The notes under the pieces: model-generated | Seen by the model: only the letters and a program-made list of their open reading frames with translations | Told to the model about the DNA's origin: nothing | The model's database searches: none | From: Trichocoleus sp. | Lineage (GTDB): Bacteria > Cyanobacteriota > Cyanobacteriia > Elainellales > Elainellaceae | Assembly (NCBI GenBank): GCA_036702865.1 | Contig: DATNQD010000039.1 | Span: 52,455 to 116,454, forward strand | Length of the DNA: 64,000 nucleotides | Direction: 5' to 3' | Translations under genes and position numbers: made by a program | In this document: positions 42,783 to 52,565 of the stretch, in pieces | Layout: every line of letters starts with the position of its first letter | How positions within the stretch are numbered: position 1 is the stretch's first letter

Positions 42783-43862
42783 ATGGCACTTGTGCCAATG
42801 CGACTGCTTCTGGATCACGCCGCCGAGTATGGATACGGCATTCCCGCGTTCAACGTCAACAATATGGAGCAGATCCAGGCAATCATGCAGGCTGCTGCTG
42901 AAACAGATAGCCCCGTGATTCTGCAAGCTTCTCGTGGTGCTCGCAAGTATGCTGGAGAAAACTTCCTCCGTCACCTGATTCTGGCTGCTGTTGAGACCTA
43001 TCCTCACATTCCGATCGTGATGCACCAGGATCACGGCAACGAGCCTGCAACCTGCTATTCCGCTATCAAAAACGGCTTTACCAGCGTGATGATGGACGGT
43101 TCACTGGAAGCAGATGCGAAGACCCCTGCGAGCTATGAATACAACGTGGCAGTCACCGCTGAAGTGGTGAAAGTGGCTCACGCGATCGGTGCAAGTGTTG
43201 AAGGTGAGCTGGGCTGCCTCGGTTCTCTGGAAACTGGCATGGGCGAAGCAGAAGATGGTCACGGCTTTGAAGGAAAGCTCGACCACTCCCAATTGTTGAC
43301 TGATCCTGATCAGGCAGTTGACTTCGTGGAGCAAACCCAGGTTGATGCGCTGGCAGTGGCAATTGGAACCAGCCACGGTGCATACAAGTTCACCCGCAAG
43401 CCAACCGGTGAAATTCTGGCAATCAGCCGCATCGAAGAAATTCACCGCCGCCTGCCCAACACCCACCTCGTGATGCATGGTTCTTCTTCCGTGCCTGAAG
43501 ATCTGCTGGCGCTGATCAATCAGTATGGTGGAACAATTCCTGAAACCTACGGTGTACCCGTAGAAGAGATCCAGAAGGGCATCAAGAGCGGTGTTCGGAA
43601 GATCAACATCGACACTGACAACCGTTTGGCAATCACTGCTGCTGTTCGTGAAGCGCTGGTGAAAGATTCTAAGGAATTTGACCCCCGCCACTTCCTCAAG
43701 CCTTCCATCAAGTACATGCAGAAGGTTTGTGCTGATCGCTATCAGCAGTTTGGCACCGCAGGCAACGCAAGCAAGATCAAGCAGGTTTCCCTCGAAGATT
43801 ATGCAGCGAAATATGCGAAGGGTGAACTGACCCAGGTAACGAAGAAAGTCGTTGGTGTTTAA
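42783..43862 (+). CDS. fba: Class II fructose-bisphosphate aldolase
   Basis: 359 residues. [20 protein letters not shown] starts the protein. Zinc and active-site segments are visible: [40 protein letters not shown] and KINIDTDNR. It is the CbbA/FbaA type used in the Calvin cycle and gluconeogenesis, joining DHAP with GAP or erythrose-4-phosphate. The ribosome site AGGAGG is strong and a clear terminator follows, in line with a highly expressed single gene. Confidence 0.97.
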   Translation: MALVPMRLLLDHAAEYGYGIPAFNVNNMEQIQAIMQAAAETDSPVILQASRGARKYAGENFLRHLILAAVETYPHIPIVMHQDHGNEPATCYSAIKNGFTSVMMDGSLEADAKTPASYEYNVAVTAEVVKVAHAIGASVEGELGCLGSLETGMGEAEDGHGFEGKLDHSQLLTDPDQAVDFVEQTQVDALAVAIGTSHGAYKFTRKPTGEILAISRIEEIHRRLPNTHLVMHGSSSVPEDLLALINQYGGTIPETYGVPVEEIQKGIKSGVRKINIDTDNRLAITAAVREALVKDSKEFDPRHFLKPSIKYMQKVCADRYQQFGTAGNASKIKQVSLEDYAAKYAKGELTQVTKKVVGV

Positions 43863-43908
43863 GCCACGATTTGCTTAACTTAGTCAACTTATTCTTTTTC
43901 TCTTCTTT

Positions 43909-43937
43909 CCGGGTAGGCTTGTCCTATCCGGTTTTTT
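43909..43937 (+). terminator. Rho-independent terminator of fba
   Basis: CCGGGTAGG (43909-43917) pairs with CCTATCCGG (43923-43931, one G-U) around CTTGT and is followed by TTTTTT. Confidence 0.9.
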
Positions 43938-44097
43938 GTTGATCGAACTCACTCTGCTTTCCTTGCAAATATTGCTTGAAGATTTGTACAGCCGAGTAAA
44001 TTTTGATGCAGTCGAGCCAGATACAGCAACTTCTGCGTTGAAGTAATCCTATGATGAGTGACATAGCTCAACCCTGTAAGCTGCCTCAAATCTGACG

Positions 44098-44964
44098 ATG
44101 TACCGAACGCTGTATCAAACTGCTTTACTAACGCTCATTCTTTCTCCAGCGGCGATCGCTGCAACTCAAATCACGATCGAATCAGATACCGCTGCTTTTC
44201 AAAATCAAGTGATTTCAGAGGGGACAATTCGAGTTGAGGCAAGCTATGAACCAATCGACTATGACCAGCTAGACGAGAACTCTCAAAATCTGCGCTATCA
44301 AATTTATTACAACGACGAACCTGAAATTAACGCAGGAACTTTAACTGACAAAAGCGGTGGCATTACGCTGCAAGATCTTGATCAAGATGGTGTTGCTGAA
44401 GTGATTGTGGACAGCTTTTCAGGAGGCGCACACTGTTGCACCAGCTTTGCAATTTACCATTGGCAGGATGATCAGTTTAAGGTCGCTGAACTCAATATGT
44501 TAAATGGTAGGGGTGGCACGTTCAAAGATTTAGATGGCGACGGCACGATCGAGTTGGTTAGCTATGATAATTCTTTCTTGTATGCCTTTAGCAGCTATGC
44601 CGGATCATCTCCACCTTCGCTAATTTTCAACCTTCGCAATGGAGAACTCGTTGATAGCACCCGGCAGTACCCGGATGAGCTCCGAGCAGTCGCCTGGCAG
44701 ATGTATCAGACGGTGCAGGAAGTGGAGCAAAACGAGGGAGAGATGAACGGCGTTTTGGCAGGCTATGTAGCGCAAAAAATATTATTAGGTGAGTTTGAAG
44801 AGGGCTGGAATTTCATGATGGCTCGCTACGATCGCAATTCAGATTGGGGATTGGATCACTATGAGAACGGTGAAATGGTGGGTCGTTATCCTGACTTTCC
44901 AACCGCTCTTAAAGCTTTATTGATCAACCGCCACTATCTGAATGCAGCCGGACAGCCCGATTAG
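44098..44964 (+). CDS. Secreted FG-GAP/VCBS-like repeat protein
   Basis: 288 residues. A Sec signal (LYQTALLTLILSPAAIAA, cut near 22) is followed by beta-rich repeats with calcium-loop sequences LQDLDQDGVAEVIVD and FKDLDGDGTIELVS, typical of FG-GAP/VCBS blades. HCC in GGAHCCTSF is notable. The C-terminal ~100 residues are helical. It is followed 16 bases later by the phytochelatin-synthase-like gene, so the two are probably co-transcribed. Confidence 0.7.
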   Translation: MYRTLYQTALLTLILSPAAIAATQITIESDTAAFQNQVISEGTIRVEASYEPIDYDQLDENSQNLRYQIYYNDEPEINAGTLTDKSGGITLQDLDQDGVAEVIVDSFSGGAHCCTSFAIYHWQDDQFKVAELNMLNGRGGTFKDLDGDGTIELVSYDNSFLYAFSSYAGSSPPSLIFNLRNGELVDSTRQYPDELRAVAWQMYQTVQEVEQNEGEMNGVLAGYVAQKILLGEFEEGWNFMMARYDRNSDWGLDHYENGEMVGRYPDFPTALKALLINRHYLNAAGQPD

Positions 44965-44980
44965 AGTACAGAGAGCGCTT

Positions 44981-45706
44981 ATGAAACAGAAGACCATTAC
45001 ACTGGCAATTCAATCGACAATTTTAGGCTTATGTTTAGCGGCTGGAAGTGCGATCGCCCAAACTCTGACATTACCCAATAGCCTGATTGCTTTTAACTCT
45101 GAGCAAGGTGAAGCGCTGTTTTTGAGCAGTCGTGCTAGAGAAGACTTCTGGAATCTTAGCTCACAGTTTGTAACCCAGGTGAATCAGGCTTACTGTGGGG
45201 TTGCCAGTATGGTCATGGTGTTAAATAGTCTGGGAATTCCCGCCCCGGTTGCACCTCAATATGAGCCCTATCACGTATTTACGCAAGAAAACTTTTTTGA
45301 TAATCCGGCAGCGCGACAGGTGATTAGGCCTGATGTGGTTGCCAGACAAGGATTAACGCTCGCCGAGTTGGAGCAACTGCTGGAGAGTTATCAGGTTCAG
45401 GCAACGGTTCATCATGCAGGCGATACCTCAATTGATGACTTTCGCAGGTTGGCGACCGAGAACTTAAACCAGCCGGGTAATTTCATCATTATTAACTACT
45501 TGCGGCGAGAACTAGGGCAAGAGAGTGGAGGGCATATTTCACCCGTTGCAGCCTATGACGAAGCAACCGATCGCTTTTTGATTTTGGATGTTGCCCGCTA
45601 TAAATATCCACCCGTTTGGGTAAAGTCAGAGGATCTTTGGCGATCGATGAATACGCTAGATTCAACTTCTAATAAAACGAGAGGATTTATATTAATTAAT
45701 CGTTAG
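44981..45706 (+). CDS. Secreted phytochelatin-synthase-like cysteine peptidase
   Basis: 241 residues from the ATG at 44981, which gives a Sec signal (IQSTILGLCLAAGSAIAQ). The papain-like triad of the PCS family is visible: Cys in QAYCGVASMVMVLNS (about 71), His in GGHISPVAAYDE (about 185) and Asp in FLILDVARYKYPP (about 203). Cyanobacterial short forms such as Alr0975 remove glycine from glutathione rather than build long phytochelatins. The signal peptide implies action in the periplasm. Confidence 0.85.
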   Translation: MKQKTITLAIQSTILGLCLAAGSAIAQTLTLPNSLIAFNSEQGEALFLSSRAREDFWNLSSQFVTQVNQAYCGVASMVMVLNSLGIPAPVAPQYEPYHVFTQENFFDNPAARQVIRPDVVARQGLTLAELEQLLESYQVQATVHHAGDTSIDDFRRLATENLNQPGNFIIINYLRRELGQESGGHISPVAAYDEATDRFLILDVARYKYPPVWVKSEDLWRSMNTLDSTSNKTRGFILINR

Positions 45707-45731
45707 TTTAGATTTTAGTTTTAGGCAAGAC

Positions 45732-48191
45732 CTAGGCAACGAGCGATCGAAAAATTGCAATGAGCCAATGTTGTTCTAATTCTTCTGAAATGAGTTCTAG
45801 CGCGTTTGATAGGTCAACATCAAGATCCTGGTTTTGAATATCCACAATTAGTTGATAGATGAATTCAAAGTGAATGCGATCGTCTTTTTCCATTAGAGAA
45901 AACCGACCGTTCGCTGAGTTATTGAGTTTTTCGATTTCTGCTAAGCCAACCTTACCTGTAATCGGAGATTGACGCACATCTCGCCAAAGCAGGAATTCTG
46001 TATCTTTATAAGCAACAACTAACTCATTAAGGTTTTGTAATCGAGTGGTGAAACTGCTGCCGTCTACTTGTAGAAAACTGACGACAATTCTTTTCTGTTG
46101 TGCTTGAAACAACCGATGTTCGGGCAGTTTTCGTTTACCTAAAGTAAGACAGTCAATTTCAAACCAATGATTTAACCGAAAGGCTTCAGCGATCGTCATA
46201 AGCTTACCAATGTCATCACTATCTGTAATGATTTGCAGCTTTTCATAATCCTGTTCTAATCGCTGTTTTTGCTCTTGAAAATAAGCTAAAACCTTTTCTT
46301 TTGCTTCAGAACTGCCGTCTATTGAGGCAGCAATTGTAGAGTTATCGTTTAATTCATCCAGCTCAAATTCGTCAGTAGCATGAGGTTGGGAATCGATCGC
46401 ATAAATTGAACCTAAGGCAGTGGCAATCGATCGAACCGCTTGCTGGAATCGCCGAAATTCTTGTTCTAGACGATCGAGGCGGTGTTCAATTGTCGAGCTT
46501 GAATGATCTGGAGGGTGTGATTGAATTTTGTTTTCAGGAGGTGGTAATTGAATCCCATGTACTTTAGCGCGGTAGAAATCTGCGGCTTGATTAAGAACAG
46601 CTCTGATAGAAGCTTGATTCAAGATCTGCTGCTGTTCAGTTGATGTAAAAATTGTGTTTAAGTCTATGCCGATCGAGCGAGCTTTGAGCTGTAAAATTTC
46701 AGTGATTTGCTCGTTTTTTGGGCGGTTGAGGAAGATTTTATGCTGTGAAATGCGATCGACTACAGCTCCATCAAAAGCGGCTTGAAATTGCTGCCAGCGG
46801 TTAGGAAAAAGATTGAGAATAATCAGGCTATTGGGTACATAAGTAAAAATTTCTTTGACAGCCTCACCAAATCTTTCTAACAAATGCTTGTTATATTCCA
46901 GCCCCAGCCCTTCGAGTTGATCAAATACAATAATTAGCGGTTCATCCAGCAAGGAAAGTTTGCTAAAAACAGAAATGGCTTCTGAAGCAAAATCTTCTCT
47001 ACCAGAATCTTCGCGCCAGTTCTCCAGCCCCACTAACTCCATATCTTCTGGGTCTAAATCATGAGCCGCCAACCAGCGGGTAACCAGCTCTTTTCGACGT
47101 GCCTCTTTATAGCTGCAAAACTTGACAATTCCTTTAATAATTTGCGCTGAATATCCAGCTAATCCGTAATTTTTTGCCCACCATTCATTCGTTCGTCGCT
47201 CAATCAATTGCCAGAGTCGCTGTCTCTGTTCTGGTTTATTTTCTGCAAGCTGATAGAGTTTGAGCGGGTCTTCTTCTACAAAAGCTAGAATTTGATGTTC
47301 ACCTTTGAGTAGATTCTCTTCGGGAATCGATCGAATCACTTTTACAAAGCTACGAGCCAGTAGATTCTCAAGCTGCGTATATCCATTGCCCGGAACCGTC
47401 TCAACAAATGATTTGAGAATTCGTGTGTAGGTATGATAGAGAACGCTATCTGGATTGTTCGGCTGCCCAATAAACAAAAGCCGATTAACCTGAAGCAACT
47501 CTTTGGCAAGACGCATGATCAGGTGAGTCTTACCTGACCCCGGTTCTCCGACAATAATTGCACCCTGGCTCTGATGGTTGCGATCGAGCCGAATATCATC
47601 AAGAATAGACTTCAATAATTCAAATTCGTTCTGAAAAATCTGCTTTAAGTCAGGATGATCCTGGAAGGGATTATCAACTTTATTCCCAATAAAGGGATTT
47701 GGTTTTCCTTGAAGTTCCTGCCGCAGTTGAAGTTCCATCATTTTGAGATACAGCTGATAAGTAAACTCGGCATCATAGCGGGCACGATGAGCTTGCTGTG
47801 GATTGAAGTATTTCTGATGAACTTTTAAGTTAAATTTTTTACTTAAATACTCCAAAGAATATTGGGGCAAAAGCGGAGCATATGTTTGAGCCAGTTCGTA
47901 AGTACATTCAAATGAGATCGATCGCCTCCAGGGCAACCCGACCAATCGGCAGCTTTTTTGAAGCACTTGACTATCATGTTTGGCATGATGACAGACAACT
48001 CGCTTTCCTGCCGCAACTTGAAAGAAATCCTGCAAAATTGTTTCCAGTGGTTTAACCTTTTGCTGAATTCCCTGGTGATGAGTATATTGAGCATTGAACG
48101 ATTCATAGATCAAGCGTCCCTGGCTATCAATAACAGCAATTTCGCTAATTTCATCGCTGCCCTCTGTATCAACAACAATAAAGTCTTTCAC
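45732..48191 (-). CDS. DEDDh exonuclease fused to a P-loop ATPase
   Basis: 819 residues. The N-terminal exonuclease has ExoI FIVVDTEGSD (about 4-13), ExoII VVCHHAKHDSQVL (about 65-77) and ExoIII QAHRARYDAEFTY (about 132-144) with the DEDDh His. A P-loop ATPase follows: Walker A GEPGSGKTH (about 211-219) and Walker B LIIVFDQLEGLG (about 414-425), in an Orc/STAND-like layout. After a linker and coiled-coil zone (about 580-690) comes an unassigned C-terminal domain. Nuclease-NTPase fusions of this general plan occur in anti-phage proteins. No partner gene is adjacent. The exact family cannot be named from sequence alone. Confidence 0.75.
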   Translation of the reverse strand: MKDFIVVDTEGSDEISEIAVIDSQGRLIYESFNAQYTHHQGIQQKVKPLETILQDFFQVAAGKRVVCHHAKHDSQVLQKSCRLVGLPWRRSISFECTYELAQTYAPLLPQYSLEYLSKKFNLKVHQKYFNPQQAHRARYDAEFTYQLYLKMMELQLRQELQGKPNPFIGNKVDNPFQDHPDLKQIFQNEFELLKSILDDIRLDRNHQSQGAIIVGEPGSGKTHLIMRLAKELLQVNRLLFIGQPNNPDSVLYHTYTRILKSFVETVPGNGYTQLENLLARSFVKVIRSIPEENLLKGEHQILAFVEEDPLKLYQLAENKPEQRQRLWQLIERRTNEWWAKNYGLAGYSAQIIKGIVKFCSYKEARRKELVTRWLAAHDLDPEDMELVGLENWREDSGREDFASEAISVFSKLSLLDEPLIIVFDQLEGLGLEYNKHLLERFGEAVKEIFTYVPNSLIILNLFPNRWQQFQAAFDGAVVDRISQHKIFLNRPKNEQITEILQLKARSIGIDLNTIFTSTEQQQILNQASIRAVLNQAADFYRAKVHGIQLPPPENKIQSHPPDHSSSTIEHRLDRLEQEFRRFQQAVRSIATALGSIYAIDSQPHATDEFELDELNDNSTIAASIDGSSEAKEKVLAYFQEQKQRLEQDYEKLQIITDSDDIGKLMTIAEAFRLNHWFEIDCLTLGKRKLPEHRLFQAQQKRIVVSFLQVDGSSFTTRLQNLNELVVAYKDTEFLLWRDVRQSPITGKVGLAEIEKLNNSANGRFSLMEKDDRIHFEFIYQLIVDIQNQDLDVDLSNALELISEELEQHWLIAIFRSLVA

Positions 48192-48286
48192 AAGCTAAAT
48201 CACATATTTCTATAGAATTAGAATGCCCTTCCTGAAGTGGCAAATTTGCTCAGCTAATCCACCTTAACAACTGTGCTCCTTGCTTT

Positions 48287-48847
48287 ATGGCTAAAGTCTT
48301 CGATCGCCTGACGGATGAGTTACAAAAGTTTATTCTCAAGCAGCAGATCTTTTTTGTGGCAACTGCTCCACTCATACCAACAGGACGAATTAATGTATCA
48401 CCTAAAGGATTAGATAGCTTTCGAATTCTTTCGCCTCATCAAGTTGCCTATCTTGACCTCACAGGCAGCGGCAACGAAACTTCTGCTCATCTGCAAGAAA
48501 ACGGGCGAATTACCTTCATGTTTTGCGCTTTCGCCGGTAAACCTCTCATTCTGCGTCTTTACGGGCAGGGAAAGACCATTCTCCCCAATGCTCCAGAATG
48601 GAACGATTTATCCGCGCTGTTTCCAGCGATTCCAGGCACCCGCCAAATTATCCTGGCAGAGATCGATCGCGTCCAAACTTCCTGTGGTACAGGAGTGCCG
48701 CTGTATGACTATCAGGAACAGCGAGAGGAGATAGTGCATTGGGCGGAGCAGAAAGGCGAGCAAGGGCTTAAAGACTACTGGCAACTGAAAAATCGAGTGA
48801 GCGTCGATGGATTGCCGACTCCTTTGGTGCAGGTTTTAGGAGAGTAG
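48287..48847 (+). CDS. Pyridoxamine 5'-phosphate oxidase-like flavoprotein
   Basis: 186 residues. FFVATAPLIPTGRINVSPKG and RILSPHQVAYLDLTGSGNET are characteristic of the split-barrel flavin-binding family annotated as PNPOx-related. The usual cofactor is FMN or F420; the substrate is unknown. It is a single gene divergent from the exonuclease-ATPase. Its last 21 bases, including the stop, are duplicated directly downstream. Confidence 0.8.
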   Translation: MAKVFDRLTDELQKFILKQQIFFVATAPLIPTGRINVSPKGLDSFRILSPHQVAYLDLTGSGNETSAHLQENGRITFMFCAFAGKPLILRLYGQGKTILPNAPEWNDLSALFPAIPGTRQIILAEIDRVQTSCGTGVPLYDYQEQREEIVHWAEQKGEQGLKDYWQLKNRVSVDGLPTPLVQVLGE

Positions 48848-48868
48848 GTGCAGGTTTTAGGAGAGTAA
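48827..48868 (+). repeat. 21-bp tandem duplication over a stop codon
   Basis: The 21 bases 48827-48847, which end in the TAG stop of the flavoprotein gene, are repeated at 48848-48868 with only the last base changed (TAA). It looks like a recent slippage event and does not alter the protein because the first stop is kept. Confidence 0.9.
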
Positions 48869-48871
48869 AGG

Positions 48872-50677
48872 TCAGGGACGGGCTTGAGTTGATGGTTTGG
48901 CTTTTGCTTTGTTGAAGTAGGCTTTGTAAACTTCCTGGGCAACGGGAATGGCTGTCACACCGCCGTAGCCACCGTTTTCGACAATGACTGCAATGGCAAC
49001 TTTGGGATGATCGGCTGGGGCATAACCGACAAATAAGGCATGGGGCTGGTTGCCGACCACTTCAGAGGTGCCAGTTTTGCCTGCCGATAAGGGGATTGAG
49101 CCATCGTTGAGCCGTTGAGCCGTTCCCTGCTGTACCGCAGCCAGTAAGCCTAATTGAATGACATCAAGCGTTTCGGGGGCGATGCCGAGCCACTGGCGTT
49201 TGGTGGTAGAAGTATGAGTTTGCCCTGCTAGAAGGTGAGGTTTGACTCGCCAGCCTCCATTGCCGATCGCCGCCACCACAACTGCAAGTTCAAGAGGATT
49301 CGCCTGGACCAGCCCCTGCCCGATCGCTGTACTAACCGTGTCGCCACCATACCAGGGTTCACCGTAGAGCTTTTCTTTCTGTTCGGCAGTTGGAATAATT
49401 CCAGAGTCTTCGCCTTCTAGCCCCAATTTGGTTGATCCGATACCCAGTGCAGTGCCCCATTTAGAGATTGACTCAACTCCGGTTGCTAAGCCCACCTGAT
49501 AGAAAAATGTGTTGCTGCTGTAGGCAAGAGCCTCTCGAAAGCCAATCACACCATATCCCTGGTGGCTATGCTCCCAAAATTGATGTCCCCCCAAGCTAAT
49601 AAACGGATAGGTCATTAGAACAGAACTGGACGCAAATTTTTCAGTTTCCATCGCCGCCACGCTCGTCACAACTTTAAACGTGCTGCCGGGCGGATAGCCT
49701 TGTAAGGCGCGATTGAGAAAAGGTTGCTCTCCCTGTTGCAGTCGCTTCCACTCGGCTTCCGGAACTCGACGCGTAAAGATATTGGGATTAAACGTTGGTG
49801 AACTTGCCAGCACCAGGACTTCCCCAGTTCGGGGATCGATCGCTGCCACTGCTCCTCGTCGCCCATTCAGTGCCCGCTCTGCTGCCTGCTGCATATCCAG
49901 ATTGAGCGTGAGCCGCACATTACTCCCTGAAACTGCGGGTTCAATGCCCAAAAGGCGCTGTTCGTGCCCTCTGGCATCCACTTCAACCTGCCGTTTACCC
50001 CATCGTCCGGCGAGTGCCTGATTTGCCAAGCGTTCAATCCCCATCTGCCCAACCATCATTCCGTTGGGATAGCCTGAGTTCTGCTTCATTTCTGCAGCAC
50101 TGGCTTCGCCAATATATCCAATCACATGAGCCGCCAGAGATTTGTGAGGATAGTAACGAGAAGAGCCTGCCAAAATTTCTACCCCTGGCAGAACTGCCTT
50201 TTGCTCAGCCAGGACAACAAAGGCATTGGGGGTAATTTGCGGTGTGATGCGAACCGGAAGCGGGGAATTGTAACCCACCTGCTCTAAGCGATCGAGAATT
50301 TCCTGAGCAGGAATCCCTAACGCTCGATTGAGCCGAATTGCGCTTTTCTGCCATTGTTTGGGAGACTGCTGCCGTGGCCATAGATAAACGCCCCGCGAGA
50401 GCCGACTGGATGCCAGGAGTTTGCCTTGACGATCAAAAATATTGCCGCGATCGGCAGGCAGAGGAATTGGTCGGATGCGATTTTGCTCAGCAATTTGCTG
50501 GTAGTGCTGTCCTTGCACGATCTGAAGCTGCACCAGACGGAACACACAAACCCCCATCAGGGCAGTGATCCCCAACATTAGAAACAGCGATCGCCAGAGT
50601 AGCCGATCCTGATCTGTAATTCTTTGCCCTGAAGATAAGGAAGTTGACCGCTTAGAAGGAAAAAGCCCACTAGCCAT
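48872..50677 (-). CDS. mrdA: Penicillin-binding protein 2 (elongation transpeptidase)
   Basis: 601 residues from the ATG at 50677, which has AGGAG eight bases upstream; a longer frame to 50716 is not preferred. A membrane span (about 35-55) is followed by the dimerisation domain (PADRGNIFDRQGKLLASS) and the transpeptidase with PGSTFKVV (Ser-x-x-Lys), AYSSNTFF (SxN) and SAGKTGTSE (KTG). It cross-links peptidoglycan during cell elongation and works with RodA, which is not adjacent here. Confidence 0.93.
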   Translation of the reverse strand: MASGLFPSKRSTSLSSGQRITDQDRLLWRSLFLMLGITALMGVCVFRLVQLQIVQGQHYQQIAEQNRIRPIPLPADRGNIFDRQGKLLASSRLSRGVYLWPRQQSPKQWQKSAIRLNRALGIPAQEILDRLEQVGYNSPLPVRITPQITPNAFVVLAEQKAVLPGVEILAGSSRYYPHKSLAAHVIGYIGEASAAEMKQNSGYPNGMMVGQMGIERLANQALAGRWGKRQVEVDARGHEQRLLGIEPAVSGSNVRLTLNLDMQQAAERALNGRRGAVAAIDPRTGEVLVLASSPTFNPNIFTRRVPEAEWKRLQQGEQPFLNRALQGYPPGSTFKVVTSVAAMETEKFASSSVLMTYPFISLGGHQFWEHSHQGYGVIGFREALAYSSNTFFYQVGLATGVESISKWGTALGIGSTKLGLEGEDSGIIPTAEQKEKLYGEPWYGGDTVSTAIGQGLVQANPLELAVVVAAIGNGGWRVKPHLLAGQTHTSTTKRQWLGIAPETLDVIQLGLLAAVQQGTAQRLNDGSIPLSAGKTGTSEVVGNQPHALFVGYAPADHPKVAIAVIVENGGYGGVTAIPVAQEVYKAYFNKAKAKPSTQARP

Positions 50678-51054
50678 CGCATGGTCTCCTGGCGTATCTA
50701 CGTCAGCGACGAACACAGGGAAATGGACTGGTTGAATTCTAGCCTGGTTGATTCTAAATGATAGATCCGGTTATGGCTGATGAAATTAATTTCTGGTAAT
50801 TCGGGTTCTTAAAATCAGCCGATCTGCACTCGTAACTGTAAGGAATGGGAGACAAAAGCCAGAAATGCCTGTCATTTTAAGCGACCTGGATAGAAAAAAT
50901 CAATCTTGCTGCATTTGCCTATCGTATTTGAATTGAACGAAGTTTCGGGATTCATGATTGTTCTCGGTTGCTATGGTTTTTTAGGGTAGATTAGTGATCT
51001 ATGGCTCTCACTATATTTTCCCTGTTGCAAAATATGGGTTAAACAGTTAGAAGT
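50678..51054. other. 377-bp divergent intergenic region, nothing recognised
   Basis: Between the starts of mrdA (leftward) and the STAS gene (rightward). It must hold both promoters, but no convincing -35/-10 pair, hairpin or small gene was found. Confidence 0.45.
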
Positions 51055-51384
51055 ATGTATCCAAACGTCCGGGTGGTTCAGCCCACAGGTATTCTAGATG
51101 GCACGCAGGCAAACGAGTTCCGCGATGCAATAAGCGATAGCTTAAATGCAGGTGAAAAGTGCATTTTAGTAGACTTACAAGAAGTTACTTTTATGGATAG
51201 TTCCGGGTTAGCAGCCCTCATTACTGCAGTAAGATTGGTACAATCTGCCGGGGGGAAACTGCATATCTGCTCACCCAATCAACAAATTAGGATGCTATTT
51301 GAATTAACCAGCATGGATCGGGTATTTCTCATTTTCTCTAATCAAGAAGAGTTTAAAGAAAAATTTCAGCAGGGCGAATGCTAA
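51055..51384 (+). CDS. STAS-domain anti-sigma-factor antagonist-like protein
   Basis: 109 residues forming one STAS domain: GILDGTQANEFRDAIS, ILVDLQEVTFMDSSGLAALI with the phosphorylatable Ser in MDSSGL, and LHICSPNQQIRMLFEL. Such proteins switch partners when an anti-sigma kinase phosphorylates that Ser and a PP2C phosphatase removes it. The convergent neighbour, abutting at 51384/51385, is a response-regulator-PP2C protein, a natural partner. Confidence 0.85.
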   Translation: MYPNVRVVQPTGILDGTQANEFRDAISDSLNAGEKCILVDLQEVTFMDSSGLAALITAVRLVQSAGGKLHICSPNQQIRMLFELTSMDRVFLIFSNQEEFKEKFQQGEC

Positions 51385-52527
51385 TTAATCAAACCAGGCT
51401 TTGAGCAACGACAAATCATCACTGAGTTTCTGCGTTGAGCAATGACTTTTTACTGCACTCAAAACCTGATCTAAAGTTGCCGATCGCCCCAGTTCAACTA
51501 ACATTTGAACAAACTCATTAAGCCCCCAATCTTGAGCAATATCACTCAGTTCATAGGCTCCGTCGCTATAGATATAAAGCACGCTGTCGGGCGGAATTAT
51601 GACCGAAGCATCGCTAAACATCAGGTCTTCTAGCATTCCAATCGGTAGGCTAGGCGTTCGCAGCTCTTGCACGTTCGTTTGCTCTGAGTCGATCGATTCA
51701 GACTCGATCGGGCTGATTAAAATTGCCGGAGGATGTCCAGCGCTAGCATAGGTCAATCGACGCTGGCTGGGCTGATAAACGCCGTACCAAATTGTAAAAA
51801 ACTTCTCATTCTGACTGCTCATTTGAAAGCTGCGATTCAGCGCCGTTAACACTGCCTCTGGATGCCGAAAATCGACTTCTGGTAGAGATTGCGATCGAAG
51901 TGAGTTTAATAATAAAACCGAAGGTAAGGCTGCCCCCAGTCCATGACCTGAAACATCCAGCAAATAGAGAACCAAGTGATCGTCATCAAGCCAGAAATAA
52001 TCAAAACAATCGCCTCCAAGCTGGCTAGACGGAATAAAGTGAGCCTCAATTTGAATCTCGCCGGACAGCGGAACTGGAAGAAGCGATCGAACATAAGCAG
52101 CCGCTTCGGCTAGTTCTGCCTCTAAAAGTTGCTTTTGCAGATGTAAATCTTGATTCAACTGATATAACCTCAATCCGGCACGGACTCGCGCTTGAAGTTC
52201 GCCAAAATCTACAGGTTTAGACAAAAAATCATCCGCTCCCGTATTTAAACCTTTAATCCGGTCTTCGACGGCAATGCGAGAAGTCAGCAAAATAAAAAAG
52301 GTAGTTGTCAAATTGGGGTCAGCTTTAACGCGCCGACAAACCTCCAGCCCATCGATCCCAGGCATCATCCAATCACAAATGATGAGAGCAGGCTGAATTT
52401 GTTTGGCGGTTTCAATCCCCTCTTGTCCATCTGCCACAACGACGACTTCATGCCCTGCATATTGCAACACTCTCGTAACTGCAATGCGAATCGCAGCATC
52501 ATCATCAATTACTAAAATCTTAGGCAT
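51385..52527 (-). CDS. Response regulator with PP2C/SpoIIE phosphatase output
   Basis: 380 residues. The receiver domain has ILVIDDDAAIR and the phospho-acceptor in ALIICDWMMPGIDG (Asp near 52). A short coiled coil leads to an RsbU/SpoIIE-type PP2C domain (about 170-378) with GGDCFDYFWLDDDHLVLYLL, DVSGHGLGAAL and YSDGAYEL. It should dephosphorylate a STAS protein when its receiver is phosphorylated; the adjacent STAS gene is the obvious candidate. Confidence 0.9.
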   Translation of the reverse strand: MPKILVIDDDAAIRIAVTRVLQYAGHEVVVVADGQEGIETAKQIQPALIICDWMMPGIDGLEVCRRVKADPNLTTTFFILLTSRIAVEDRIKGLNTGADDFLSKPVDFGELQARVRAGLRLYQLNQDLHLQKQLLEAELAEAAAYVRSLLPVPLSGEIQIEAHFIPSSQLGGDCFDYFWLDDDHLVLYLLDVSGHGLGAALPSVLLLNSLRSQSLPEVDFRHPEAVLTALNRSFQMSSQNEKFFTIWYGVYQPSQRRLTYASAGHPPAILISPIESESIDSEQTNVQELRTPSLPIGMLEDLMFSDASVIIPPDSVLYIYSDGAYELSDIAQDWGLNEFVQMLVELGRSATLDQVLSAVKSHCSTQKLSDDLSLLKAWFD

Positions 52528-52565
52528 GAATCGATTAGCAGGTGAAGACTATCACCTGGAGCATC

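Noticed and set aside
42783..43862. Long antisense open frames over the aldolase gene
   Set aside because: They are shadows caused by the biased codon use of a highly expressed gene.
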